DNA of 64,000 bases from Micromonospora coriariae. Its GTDB lineage: Bacteria; Actinomycetota; Actinomycetes; Mycobacteriales; Micromonosporaceae. Both the position numbers and the translations under genes were made by a program. Where the stretch lies: contig NZ_LT607412.1 of assembly GCF_900091455.1 (NCBI RefSeq), positions 6,758,001-6,822,000 of the forward strand, given 5' to 3'. Below, one piece after another: positions 8,786-16,318 of the stretch; position 1 is the first letter of the stretch; every line of letters starts with the position of its first letter. Under the pieces are notes generated by a model. It was given only the letters and a program-made list of their open reading frames with translations. It made no database searches and was not told the DNA's origin.

Positions 8786-10747
8786 CTACGGGAAGGGGTG
8801 CGGGTGGGGGTTGCGGCCGGTGGCGCCGAGCCCGTCCGGTCCGTGCCGGCCCCGAGCCAGGTACCGCTCCAGCCGGTCGCTCCAGAGCACCCGCTGCCGC
8901 TGCCAGCCGAAGTCGATGGGGACCAGGGCCGGAGCCACGACGGCCATCGTGTGGACCCCGGCGACCTCCTGCTCCGGGCAGGTCTGGTCGACCGCGACGA
9001 CGTCACCGCCGAGGCTGGCGATCAGGCCGGCGAGGTAGGTCATGTCCGCGCGCAGGTCGTCGTGTTCGGGCCGGACGGCGAGCCAGTCGCCGTACAGCTC
9101 CGACATGGATCGCAGCGGCGGGTCGTCCAGGAGGAACGCCGCGTGTCGCGCCATCTCCGGCAGGCCGTAGAGCAGCGCGTGGTGGCTCAGCTCGGTGACC
9201 CGGGTGTAGTCAGTGACCATCTCGCGCAGCTCGGGTTCGCTGGCGGCGACCCGCTCGTCGAAGCCGGGGACGTAGGAGGCGGTCTCGCAGAGCGCTGCCC
9301 GGACCGCGTCGTCCGGGTCGAGGCTCGCGCCGGCGGCGAAGCAGAGCCGACCGAGCCCGTCGCCGCGCCGGACCGCGACCGCGGTGACCACCGGAACCGG
9401 CAGGTCGGCGCGGGTGTCGAAGAGGCGGATGTCGTAGCCGAGCAGGTCGACCCGGTCCAGCATGAAGTGCACCCGCTCGTCGCGGCAGGTCGCCGGGTCG
9501 ATCTCGGCGAGCCGGGCCGAGCCGTACCAGGCGAGCAGGAAGGCGTCCCGCTCGATGAGTTCGAGCATGCCGTGCAGCAACGCCTCCTCCGGGCAGCTGC
9601 CGCTGGCGCAGCCGTTGGAGCACTCCTGAACGAACTTGCGTTGGTCGGTGCGGCGGTCAAGGTAGTAGACGAGCTGTTCGGGAACGAGGCGGGGCGTGCT
9701 GTCGCGCAGCGACCACCCCCAGACCCAGTGCATCGGCTCGTCCGGCGAGTACGGGGTGTAGTAGAGCCCGTGCCCCTGGTAGAAGGCCGGGTGGTAACCC
9801 AGGCCGGCCGGGTCGAGCGCGTCCGGGGCGAGGTTGGCGTAGCTGTCGAAGACCTCGGTGCGCTTGGCCCGCGGGAACTGGCCGGCGTACCGCTCCAGCC
9901 CCTCCAGCAGCGCGTACGTCTCACTGCCGCCGTAGCTGTTGGCGTGCCCGCTCCACCACATCTCGTGCAGGTCGTACCGGCTGCGGACCCGGAAGTAGCC
10001 GGTGACCGGCGCGGTGGCGGTGGCGTTGTACGCCCGCAGCGCGTTGCCGCCCAGCGCCCCGGCGACCGGGTTGGCCAGCGCGCCGACCGGCAGGTCCAGC
10101 TCGCCGGCCGCACGCAGCCGGTACGCGGTCGGGTTCGGCTTGGCCCGGCGGGTCAGTGGGATCACCGCCGCCTCGGCGGTGTCCGGACGGGTGGTCCCGC
10201 AGGCAGGGCATTCGGAGTCGGCGAGCACCTCGACCACCGCCGTCTCCAGGGTGTCCATCCGCAGCTGGTGCAGCCGCGCCACACCGGGGCGGTCGGCCCG
10301 GGGGCGGCAGGCCTGCCGGAACAGCTGCCAGAGAGCGTCGACCGCGAAGGGGGTGAGGTGCGGCAGCGGCGCCACCGTCCCGACCTGAGCGCCGTGCTCC
10401 AGGGCGTGCCGCTCCTCCCGGAGCCGGATGGCCTGCCAGCGTCGTTGGACGCAGAACGGGCACGGGCCGGGTCGGGTCGGCGCCGGGTCACGGGCGCCGG
10501 TCCAGCGGGGGCCGACCAGCGCGGTGGCGCCGTGCAGCCAGATCGGCACCACGTCGCTGGTGAGCCCCTCACCGCCGTCGGCGTACGCGTCGGTCAGGCC
10601 GAGGGCGGCGATGCGGACGGTGATCCCGGCGGGCAACGGGTCGTTGCCGGCCGGCTGGCCAGCGTGGAGCCGCTCGTGGAACGCCTCGCCGAGCTGCTTG
10701 AGGCTGGCGTCCCACCCGGTGGAGGTGGTCCGGACGTCGACGATCAT
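8786..10747 (-). CDS. YcaO cyclodehydratase with E1-like C-half fused at its N-terminus
   Basis: 653 aa. It catalyses ATP-dependent backbone cyclisation of Cys/Ser/Thr to azolines. Residues 1-190 are not YcaO: VGPRWTG followed by CPFC (96-99) and CPAC (180-183) match the zinc-binding second half of the ThiF/E1-like partner. The YcaO domain starts near 220. Its ATP/Mg motifs are GGSETYALLEGLERY (273-287) and GCASGSCPEEALLHGMLELI (379-398) followed by ERDAF. The chain ends in NPHPHPFP, the C-terminal PxPxP signature needed for catalysis in azoline-forming YcaOs. It is separated from the precursor gene by a strong stem-loop (10799-10825). It is the catalytic partner of the leader-binding protein at 11555-13699. 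Confidence 0.93.
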   Translation of the reverse strand: MIVDVRTTSTGWDASLKQLGEAFHERLHAGQPAGNDPLPAGITVRIAALGLTDAYADGGEGLTSDVVPIWLHGATALVGPRWTGARDPAPTRPGPCPFCVQRRWQAIRLREERHALEHGAQVGTVAPLPHLTPFAVDALWQLFRQACRPRADRPGVARLHQLRMDTLETAVVEVLADSECPACGTTRPDTAEAAVIPLTRRAKPNPTAYRLRAAGELDLPVGALANPVAGALGGNALRAYNATATAPVTGYFRVRSRYDLHEMWWSGHANSYGGSETYALLEGLERYAGQFPRAKRTEVFDSYANLAPDALDPAGLGYHPAFYQGHGLYYTPYSPDEPMHWVWGWSLRDSTPRLVPEQLVYYLDRRTDQRKFVQECSNGCASGSCPEEALLHGMLELIERDAFLLAWYGSARLAEIDPATCRDERVHFMLDRVDLLGYDIRLFDTRADLPVPVVTAVAVRRGDGLGRLCFAAGASLDPDDAVRAALCETASYVPGFDERVAASEPELREMVTDYTRVTELSHHALLYGLPEMARHAAFLLDDPPLRSMSELYGDWLAVRPEHDDLRADMTYLAGLIASLGGDVVAVDQTCPEQEVAGVHTMAVVAPALVPIDFGWQRQRVLWSDRLERYLARGRHGPDGLGATGRNPHPHPFP

Positions 10748-10798
10748 GCGGTTTCACCTGTCTGCGGTCGCTGCGGGTCTGGTGTCGGGACCGGGGCT

Positions 10799-10825
10799 CC
10801 CCGCCGGCGTGGCTCGCCGGCGGGG
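10799..10825 (-). terminator. Stem-loop between precursor gene and YcaO (attenuator/partial terminator)
   Basis: CCCCGCCGGCG-TGGCT-CGCCGGCGGGG, an 11-bp perfect GC stem with a 5-base loop. It begins 16 bases after the stop of precursor A1. No U-run follows, as is usual in actinobacteria. It probably lowers read-through into the enzyme genes or protects the 3' end of an abundant precursor mRNA. Confidence 0.7.
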
Positions 10826-10840
10826 ACGACTGCGGTGGGC

Positions 10841-11026
10841 TTACCCGCCGCCGCATCCGGTGCTGGTGCTGCTGCTGCAGCAACTGGACGTGCTGCAACT
10901 GCAGCAGCTGGAGCAGGAACAGCTGGAGCTGGACCAGTCCATGACCATCGCGTCGATCGCGTCGACGTCCTCGATCTCGAACGTCTCGGTCTCCAACGCG
11001 CGGAGTTCCTCCGTCAGATCCGGCAT
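10841..11026 (-). CDS. RiPP precursor peptide A1 (Cys/Ser-rich core)
   Basis: 61 aa with a strong GGGGAGG ribosome site. The acidic leader, residues 1-31, contains LETETFEIED, the conserved stretch of thiopeptide-type leaders recognised by the RRE of the E1-like partner. It ends in AMVMDW. The 30-residue core is made only of Ser (15), Cys (8), Thr (3) and Gly (4). Residues 33-51, SSSCSCSSCCSCSTSSCCS, are identical in A2, and the tail is SSTSTGCGGG. No aromatic, charged or large residue breaks the core. Every Cys could become a thiazole, and every Ser/Thr an azole or a dehydro residue. The Cys pattern (36, 38, 41, 42, 44, 49, 50, 58) differs from the thiostrepton, nosiheptide, GE2270 and goadsporin cores known to me. 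Confidence 0.93.
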   Translation of the reverse strand: MPDLTEELRALETETFEIEDVDAIDAMVMDWSSSSCSCSSCCSCSTSSCCSSSTSTGCGGG

Positions 11027-11107
11027 TTCCCTCTACCTCCCCTCGGGGCGTTCGCGGGCCTCTGCGCCGTCCGACCGTCCGGAGCGGCCGGTGGCGCCGA
11101 GGCTCGG

Positions 11108-11131
11108 CTGGTGCTGCTGCAACTCGACGAG
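11108..11131 (-). repeat. Decayed fragment of a third precursor core
   Basis: Read on the minus strand, these 24 bases encode SSSCSSTS. They match the DNA of the A1 core with one mismatch over 23 bases when a 6-base gap is allowed (CGTC-AGTTGC...AGCAGCACCAGC). No ETFEIE-type leader or ribosome site lies upstream in frame. It looks like the leftover of a duplicated precursor gene between A2 and A1. The rest of the 292-base gap between the two genes shows no other clear feature. Confidence 0.55.
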
Positions 11132-11318
11132 GTGTGGCCTTGAGCCGCGGTCGGCGCCAGTCGTGGTGGGTCTGCGTCCGCACCACCACTGTGGAGCCAG
11201 CGGAGGCACGCAGGGGCTACTCGCCGGTGTCGGCCGGCGGCGGTTGGTGCGTTCAGATGCGACGTCCCACCGGGGACTGACTGCGTCAGCGCTGTGGGGG
11301 TCAACCCCGTCCACCCGG

Positions 11319-11501
11319 TCAGCCGCAGCTGGAGGTGCTGGTGCTGGTGCTGCAGCAGCTCGACGTGCTGCAACTGCAGCAGCTCGAGCAGGAGCAGCTG
11401 GAGCTGGTAGCGGCGAGAGCCTCGCCGCCGTCCTCAACCTCCTCGATCTCGAAGGTCTCGGTCTCCAGCTCGCGGAGCTCGTCATTCAGGGTGATCGGCA
11501 T
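11319..11501 (-). CDS. RiPP precursor peptide A2 (Cys/Ser-rich core)
   Basis: 60 aa with an excellent GGAGGTGG ribosome site (the only ATG that gives a leader). The leader is residues 1-31 (ELRELETETFEIEEVE, then GGEALAA). It shares LETETFEIE with A1 but differs near the cleavage region, where A1 has VMDW and A2 has ALAA. The core from T32 to G60 holds 15 Ser, 8 Cys, 5 Thr and 1 Gly. Residues 33-51 equal those of A1 exactly; the tail is TSTSTSSCG. The gene is 53 bases behind the E1-like gene and about 290 bases before A1. A2 and A1 probably arose by tandem duplication and yield two congeners processed by the same enzymes. Confidence 0.93.
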   Translation of the reverse strand: MPITLNDELRELETETFEIEEVEDGGEALAATSSSCSCSSCCSCSTSSCCSTSTSTSSCG

Positions 11502-11554
11502 GTTTCCACCTCCTTCCACGGTGCGTGCCTCGCTCGGACCACTGATGTGGTGGT

Positions 11555-13699
11555 TCAGTCGGCCGCGCGGCCGTCGTGCCGCAGCAGGACCACGCCGCTG
11601 CGGAACGCCCCGCTGGCCCGAAGGTCCCGGGTGGTGGTCTCGACCAGCAGCACGCTGATCCCCCGCTCGGCCAGGGCGGCGAGCACCGCGTGCCGGTCGG
11701 TGCCGCCGACCGCCCCGGTGCCGTTGGCGGCGCGTCCGGTGAGGGTGGCCGGGTCGAGGTCCGCGAGCACGGGGTCGCCGAGGTCGGCGTCGTTCCCCTC
11801 GAAGTGCCGCACCTGGATCCGTCCGACCAGGTCCTTCAGGGCGCTGAGCCGCGTGGCGACCGGGTCGAAGCCGCCGGCGAGCCGCCAGTCGCGGTCCCCA
11901 CCGCCCGGTGCCACGCTGACCGCGAGGACGGCGTGCGCCGGTGCGGCGCCGGTGAGGGTGAAGACCGCGAGCTGGTGGCCGAAGCGGTGGGCCGCCTTCA
12001 CCACGAACGCGGTGTCCTCGTCGGCGACCAGCTCCTCCTCGCCGAGCGCGGCGAGGCCACCGTCGCCACGCATCGCCGCGGTCAGGACGTGGTACGCCAG
12101 CGCGTCCGCAAGACCCTGATCGATGACGCCGTCGAGGCTGTCGGCGGCCGCCGCGCCGGCGTGGGTCCGCTCGGCGAGCCCGTCGCCGTTGGCAGCGGAG
12201 GTGGGCAGCGCCAGGGCGGCCGGAACCCACACGCTCTCCGGACGGCCCAGCACGGTCGCCGGCAGCCAGCGGACCGTCCGGCGCGGGTCGTACGGCACCG
12301 CGCCGGTCGCGCTGTGCAGCTCGGTCCACGGCACCGGGTGCCCGCCACGCCCGCGCAGTTGTTCGGCCGAGGCCAGCACACCGGCGTGTGGGTCGGCGTA
12401 CCTGGCGGCGTGGTCACGCACCGCCACCCGGTACGCGGCCAGCCGGGCGTTCAGCACGGTGTGCACGTCGAACGCGGTCACCTCGCGTGGCCGGTGCCGG
12501 CCGGGCAGCCGCAGCCGGGCCGTCTTCAGCGGTGCCTGCTCCAGCGGGTCGTCCACGAACCGGGTGAAGACCCCGGCGTTCGGTGACACCAATGCCTGGG
12601 CACGCTGGTAGGTCTCGTCGTCGGAGCCGCCTGCCCCGGCCGGTTCGGGCACGTCGACGTCCCGACAGACCGGGCAGGCCGGATGCGGCAGTACCCGTTC
12701 CCGGGCGGCCTCCAGGGTTGACCGGTCCAGCAGCAGCACGCCGTCGGCGGTGTCCGGCGCCAGGGCGCCGGTGAGGACCCGGAACAGCTCGAACGCGGCG
12801 ACGTTGCCGACCATCCGCGCGGTCACCTCCGGCAGCGGCGTGGGCGCGTCGGTGCCGGGGCCGACGGCGAGCTGCCGCCAGAACTCGGCGGCGACGGCGG
12901 CATCGGCTGCAGCGGCGAGCCGCAGCTGGGCGCAGAGCCAGCATGGAGTCCGGCCCGGCTGGACCGTCGGTCCCACCACCGCCCGCTCGTCGTCCCAGAG
13001 AACCGGGACCAAGAGCGGGCCGTCGCGGTGACAGGCACGGGCCAGCTCGGCAAGGCCGGCCAGGCCCGTGCGGTCGGTGCAGTACACCACCGCGTCCGCT
13101 CCGCTCAGCTCGACCGGGCCGTCGTGCACCCGCACCGCGGCCGCCAGCCCGTCGTCGCGCAGCTCGACCACCTCCGGCCGCAACGCCTCGGCGTAGCGCG
13201 ACGGGTCGTCGTCCGGGTACAGGTCAAGGTGGAGACACCCGTTGCGGAGCAGGCCGCTCGCCGCGGCCAGCAGGGTCGCTCCCCCACCGACCAGCACCAC
13301 GCGGGCGGTGTGCAGGCGCAGGAAACGGCCTGTGGGATCGTCGGCGAAGTGGTCGATGAACTCGATCTGCGGGGCGAACCGCCGGGCGACCGCCTCGGCC
13401 AGCTCGGTACGGTCGCCGGCGTCCTTCGCGAAACCACGGGCGAGCAGCGCGCGGACCAGTGTGAGCACGGTTTGGCGCTGCCCCTGGTCCAGGGAGGCGG
13501 TGAGCTGCCCCAGGGTGTGCTCGCCGGTCAGGTACGGGCTCAACGAGGTCAGCCAACGGAAGGCGGACCTTCCCTTGATCAGGAAGGCGGTGTCCGGCCC
13601 GCGCAGGTAGGCGCCGGCCGGCGCGTCCAGGAAGACCACGTCATGTCGCAGCTTAGGTCGCACTTCCAGGTTCTCCGCACCGTCCCGCGGCAGGCTCAT
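11555..13699 (-). CDS. E1/ThiF-like leader-binding cyclodehydratase partner (Ocin-ThiF type) with degenerate YcaO tail
   Basis: 714 aa from the ATG that has AGGAG five bases upstream; an ATG 27 bases earlier has no ribosome site. Residues 11-100 form an RRE/PqqD-like winged helix (AFLIKGRSAFRWLTSLSPYL) that should bind the ETFEIE leader. Residues 130-345 are E1-like: VVLVGGGATLLAAASG, then CWLC (253-256) and CPVC (342-345) for structural zinc. From about 350 on the chain follows the YcaO layout (a helix at the position of ETYALLEGLERY, VRWLPATVLGRPESVWVPAALALP) but lacks the ATP-binding acidic motifs. It is therefore expected to present the precursor to the active YcaO, as TbtF does for TbtG in thiomuracin biosynthesis. 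First gene of the operon. Confidence 0.87.
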   Translation of the reverse strand: MSLPRDGAENLEVRPKLRHDVVFLDAPAGAYLRGPDTAFLIKGRSAFRWLTSLSPYLTGEHTLGQLTASLDQGQRQTVLTLVRALLARGFAKDAGDRTELAEAVARRFAPQIEFIDHFADDPTGRFLRLHTARVVLVGGGATLLAAASGLLRNGCLHLDLYPDDDPSRYAEALRPEVVELRDDGLAAAVRVHDGPVELSGADAVVYCTDRTGLAGLAELARACHRDGPLLVPVLWDDERAVVGPTVQPGRTPCWLCAQLRLAAAADAAVAAEFWRQLAVGPGTDAPTPLPEVTARMVGNVAAFELFRVLTGALAPDTADGVLLLDRSTLEAARERVLPHPACPVCRDVDVPEPAGAGGSDDETYQRAQALVSPNAGVFTRFVDDPLEQAPLKTARLRLPGRHRPREVTAFDVHTVLNARLAAYRVAVRDHAARYADPHAGVLASAEQLRGRGGHPVPWTELHSATGAVPYDPRRTVRWLPATVLGRPESVWVPAALALPTSAANGDGLAERTHAGAAAADSLDGVIDQGLADALAYHVLTAAMRGDGGLAALGEEELVADEDTAFVVKAAHRFGHQLAVFTLTGAAPAHAVLAVSVAPGGGDRDWRLAGGFDPVATRLSALKDLVGRIQVRHFEGNDADLGDPVLADLDPATLTGRAANGTGAVGGTDRHAVLAALAERGISVLLVETTTRDLRASGAFRSGVVLLRHDGRAAD

Positions 13700-13744
13700 C
13701 CGGGCTCCTATGCCAGCGATCACCATCGACTCGAAAGTGTCTAC

Positions 13745-13773
13745 ATGCTGCCCATGGTCTATTCGTTCGTCAA
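13745..13773 (-). promoter_or_regulatory. Putative promoter of the RiPP operon
   Basis: On the minus strand TTGACG (-35), a 17-base spacer and CAGCAT (-10), giving a start site about 38 bases before the E1-like gene. It is the best sigma-70-like match in the 380-base divergent gap 13700-14079. That gap also holds TTGACT-17-TGTTGT (14025-14053) facing the transporter. No cluster-specific regulator gene or recognisable operator was found there. Confidence 0.45.
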
Positions 13774-14079
13774 CAGATTGTTTCGTCGGGGGCAGCGGCG
13801 GGAGTCAATTGGGGGGCACTGAGCTGCGGCTGGGGGAAATTTTTCCGGACCCCACCGCGGAGGGCCTTCCGGCACCGATCAACCTCCGCTACTCTGTGGG
13901 CGTCATGGGCACCTCCGCAGGTCAGAGACTTTTACATCGTTCCAGGCGGTGGCGGGCCGGCGGCGTGATCCCGAGGCTGGCGGCGCCCCACCGCCACCTC
14001 GACCGCGCCTTAACGGTCAGTTAATTGACTGTGCGCAATCAACCGTCTGTTGTGGTCGGAAATAAGTAAGGACCGTCAG

Positions 14080-14154
14080 ATGAAGACGCTGGAAAATCTC
14101 CTCGGCGGCATCCGCCACACCGCTCGACGATTGCGGCAATCCGTTGGGGAATGA
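14080..14154 (+). CDS. Possible 24-aa leader ORF upstream of the ABC transporter
   Basis: ATG with AAGGA seven bases upstream encodes MKTLENLLGGIRHTARRL plus RQSVGE, a basic amphipathic helix, then TGA at 14152-14154. It overlaps the ABC ATPase frame, whose only usable start (TTG 14144) has no ribosome site. It may drive translation of the ATPase by coupling, act as a regulatory leader peptide, or mark a one-base frameshift that separates the true N-terminus of the ATPase. No known family. Confidence 0.4.
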   Translation: MKTLENLLGGIRHTARRLRQSVGE

Positions 14155-15100
14155 CCGATTCGCCATCGAATTGCACGACGTCACCAAGCGTTATCCCGGC
14201 GGCGTCACCGCTGTCGACGCCCTCGACCTGCGGGTGCCCGAGGGGACGGTCTTCGGCTTCCTCGGCCCGAACGGCGCCGGCAAGACGACCACCATGCGGA
14301 TGCTGGTGGGGCTCGTCCGGCCGACCTCCGGCCGGATCCGGGTGCTCGGCCAGCCGCCCGGCACCCCGGACCAGCTGGCCCGGGTCGGCGCCCTGATCGA
14401 GTCACCGGCCTTCTACCCCCATCTGTCCGGCGTGGACAACCTGCGGTTGGCCGCCCGCTACGCGTCAGTGCCCGACAGCGCCGCCGACCGGGTGCTGGCC
14501 GAGGTGGGCCTGACCGGACGCGCACGCTCGGCGTTCCGGACGTACTCGCTGGGCATGAAGCAGCGGCTCGGGGTGGCGGCCGCGCTGCTCAAGGAGCCGA
14601 GCCTGCTGATCCTCGACGAACCCACCAACGGGCTCGACCCGGCCGGGGTGTCGGAGATCCGGGAGCTGCTCCGGTCGCTGGGGCAACACGGGCGCACCGT
14701 GCTGCTCTCCAGCCACGTGCTCGGTGAGGTGGAGCAGGTCTGCGACCGGATCGCGGTGATCAACCGCGGCCGCCTGGTCGCCGACGGCACCTCGGACGAG
14801 CTGCGCGCCGCGCTTGGCGCCGGGGAACTGCTCATCGCCGCCGACCCGGTGGACAAGGCCGCCGCGTGCCTGCGTGACCACCGGAGCGTCCGCGGGGTGG
14901 AGACGGTCGACGGCCGGCTACGGGTCAGCGCGGATCCGGCGCTGGCCGCGGAGCTCAACCGGCGACTGGTCGAGGCGGGCATCGACGTACGGGAGCTCCG
15001 GCCGGTGCGCCACTCACTGGAAGAGGCGTTCCTGGAGCTGACCGGGCCGGACCGGGCCGGTCGGGAGGAGTCGACGACCATGACGGGGGGCAGCCGGTGA
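14144..15100 (+). CDS. ABC transporter ATP-binding protein (BcrA-like exporter)
   Basis: 318 aa, drug/bacteriocin-export type. Walker A GPNGAGKTT near residue 43, signature YSLGMKQRLGV, Walker B LLILDEPTNGLDP and the switch His in LSSHVLGEVEQ are all intact. A C-terminal extension (about 100 residues) is typical of ABC-2-type multidrug and lantibiotic-immunity ATPases. The start is uncertain: TTG at 14144 is the only in-frame initiation codon before the conserved core, and it lies inside the short ORF above. It overlaps the permease gene (GTGA). Divergent from the RiPP operon, it most likely exports the modified peptide or protects the producer. Confidence 0.9.
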   Translation: MGNDRFAIELHDVTKRYPGGVTAVDALDLRVPEGTVFGFLGPNGAGKTTTMRMLVGLVRPTSGRIRVLGQPPGTPDQLARVGALIESPAFYPHLSGVDNLRLAARYASVPDSAADRVLAEVGLTGRARSAFRTYSLGMKQRLGVAAALLKEPSLLILDEPTNGLDPAGVSEIRELLRSLGQHGRTVLLSSHVLGEVEQVCDRIAVINRGRLVADGTSDELRAALGAGELLIAADPVDKAAACLRDHRSVRGVETVDGRLRVSADPALAAELNRRLVEAGIDVRELRPVRHSLEEAFLELTGPDRAGREESTTMTGGSR

Positions 15101-15939
15101 TCGCCTCGGTACGTGCGGCCTGGTTCGCGGACCGGAAACGGCCGGCGGTCTGGACCGTCACCCTCACCTGGATCGTGTTGGCGCTCGCCTTCGGCGTCGG
15201 TGTCCCGTACCTGGTGCACCTGGCGCTGGCCGGCGATCCGAAGCAGGCGGCATCGGCCGCGTCCCTGCTGGACGCCGTGCTGCCCGGCCAGCTCGTCACC
15301 ACCGGAATCGGGCTGTTCCCGCTCTTCGGTGGGGCGATCGTGGTGATCCTCGGCGCTCTGGTCGTGGGCAACGAGTACCGCTGGGGCACGCTCAACCTGA
15401 TCTTCACCCAGCGTCCGCGGCGGGCGCAGGTGCTGGCCGGGCACGCCGTCGCGCTCTGTGCCCTGACCCTGCTGCTCGTCGCGCTCACCTTCGCCGCGCT
15501 GGCCGGGGTCACCGCGCTGCTCGCGCTGATCGAGGGACGCGGCCTGCGCTGGCCGGCGACGAGTGACCTGGCGGGGGCCGTCGGGGCCGCCTGGCTGATC
15601 TGCGGCGCGCACGCCAGCGTGGGCTACTTCCTCGCGATCGTGTTCCGCAGCACCGCGACGGCGATCGCCGTGGGCCTGGTCTGGACGCTGGTGCTGGAGA
15701 ACGCGATCAGCGGCCTCGCCCTGGTACTGAGCCCGCTGGAGATGGTCCAGAAGCTTCTGCTCGCCCCCAGCTCCGGCGCGCTGGCGGGCGCGCTGGGAGC
15801 CCGATCGCAGTTCGACGGGGGCACGCCAGGGGTGATCGAGTCGAGCGGCGCCGGGCTTCCCGCCGCCGTCCTGGCGGGATACGTGGTGCTGATGTTCGGC
15901 CTGGGGATCTGGCTCGCGGTACGCCGGGACGTCAGCTGA
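15097..15939 (+). CDS. ABC-2 type permease
   Basis: 280 aa starting with GTG that overlaps the ATPase stop. Six hydrophobic segments can be placed: about 25-45, 65-90, 115-140, 165-185, 190-215 and 255-275. A short cytoplasmic N-terminus (IASVRAAWFADRKRP) comes first. The layout is that of BcrB/LanEG-like ABC-2 permeases that work as a dimer with the preceding ATPase. The middle loop DLAGAVGAAWLICGAHASVGYF and the last helix before RRDVS are as expected. Substrate specificity cannot be read from the sequence; the position next to the RiPP operon suggests the mature azole peptide. Confidence 0.85.
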   Translation: MIASVRAAWFADRKRPAVWTVTLTWIVLALAFGVGVPYLVHLALAGDPKQAASAASLLDAVLPGQLVTTGIGLFPLFGGAIVVILGALVVGNEYRWGTLNLIFTQRPRRAQVLAGHAVALCALTLLLVALTFAALAGVTALLALIEGRGLRWPATSDLAGAVGAAWLICGAHASVGYFLAIVFRSTATAIAVGLVWTLVLENAISGLALVLSPLEMVQKLLLAPSSGALAGALGARSQFDGGTPGVIESSGAGLPAAVLAGYVVLMFGLGIWLAVRRDVS

Positions 15940-15956
15940 CCGGAAAGGATGTCGAG

Positions 15957-16190
15957 ATGGACTTCCTCCTCGCCTTCGCGTTGACCGGACTGGTGGCGTG
16001 CGGTGGCTGGATCGCGTGGGCCGTGGTGCGCGCCTGGGCCCGGGCACGCGACCGGCGGCACGAGCTGCGCCTCGCTCGGGCCCGGTCGGCGGCCGAGCTG
16101 CGCCAGGCGGAGCTGACCGCCCGTATCCGGGAGCAGGAGCTGGCCAACGAGACCTACCAGGACTTCGTCCGGCGCCACCCGGAGAGCTGA
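15957..16190 (+). CDS. Small single-pass membrane protein with charged helix
   Basis: 77 aa; AAAGGA precedes the ATG by nine bases. Residues 3-25 form one transmembrane helix (FLLAFALTGLVACGGWIAWAVV). The rest is a highly charged helix (RARDRRHELRLARARSAAELRQAELTAR is the type of composition) that probably forms a coiled coil in the cytoplasm. It follows the permease by 17 bases and is likely part of the same transcript. No family is recognised. It could be an accessory or immunity peptide of the exporter, but that is inference from position alone. Confidence 0.65.
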   Translation: MDFLLAFALTGLVACGGWIAWAVVRAWARARDRRHELRLARARSAAELRQAELTARIREQELANETYQDFVRRHPES

Positions 16191-16318
16191 CCCACGCGGC
16201 TTCGGCGCGAGCAGGGCGTGTGGGGTGCAGCGGAGGCCCTGCGGTGCGTACAGTTCCGGGTCGGACTTGGGGCGGGCCGGCTGGATCCGGCGCAGGGAAC
16301 GGGACGAGACAGAGACGC

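Noticed and set aside
10860..10940. Leu/Gln-rich frame (LLQQLDVLQLQQLEQEQ) on the plus strand that looks like a coiled coil
   Set aside because: It is the complement of the TGC/AGC codons of the precursor core; the minus strand has leader, core and ribosome site.
13904..14023. 39-codon frame starting at ATG 13904
   Set aside because: No ribosome site, no similarity, Arg-rich composition; it lies in the divergent promoter region.
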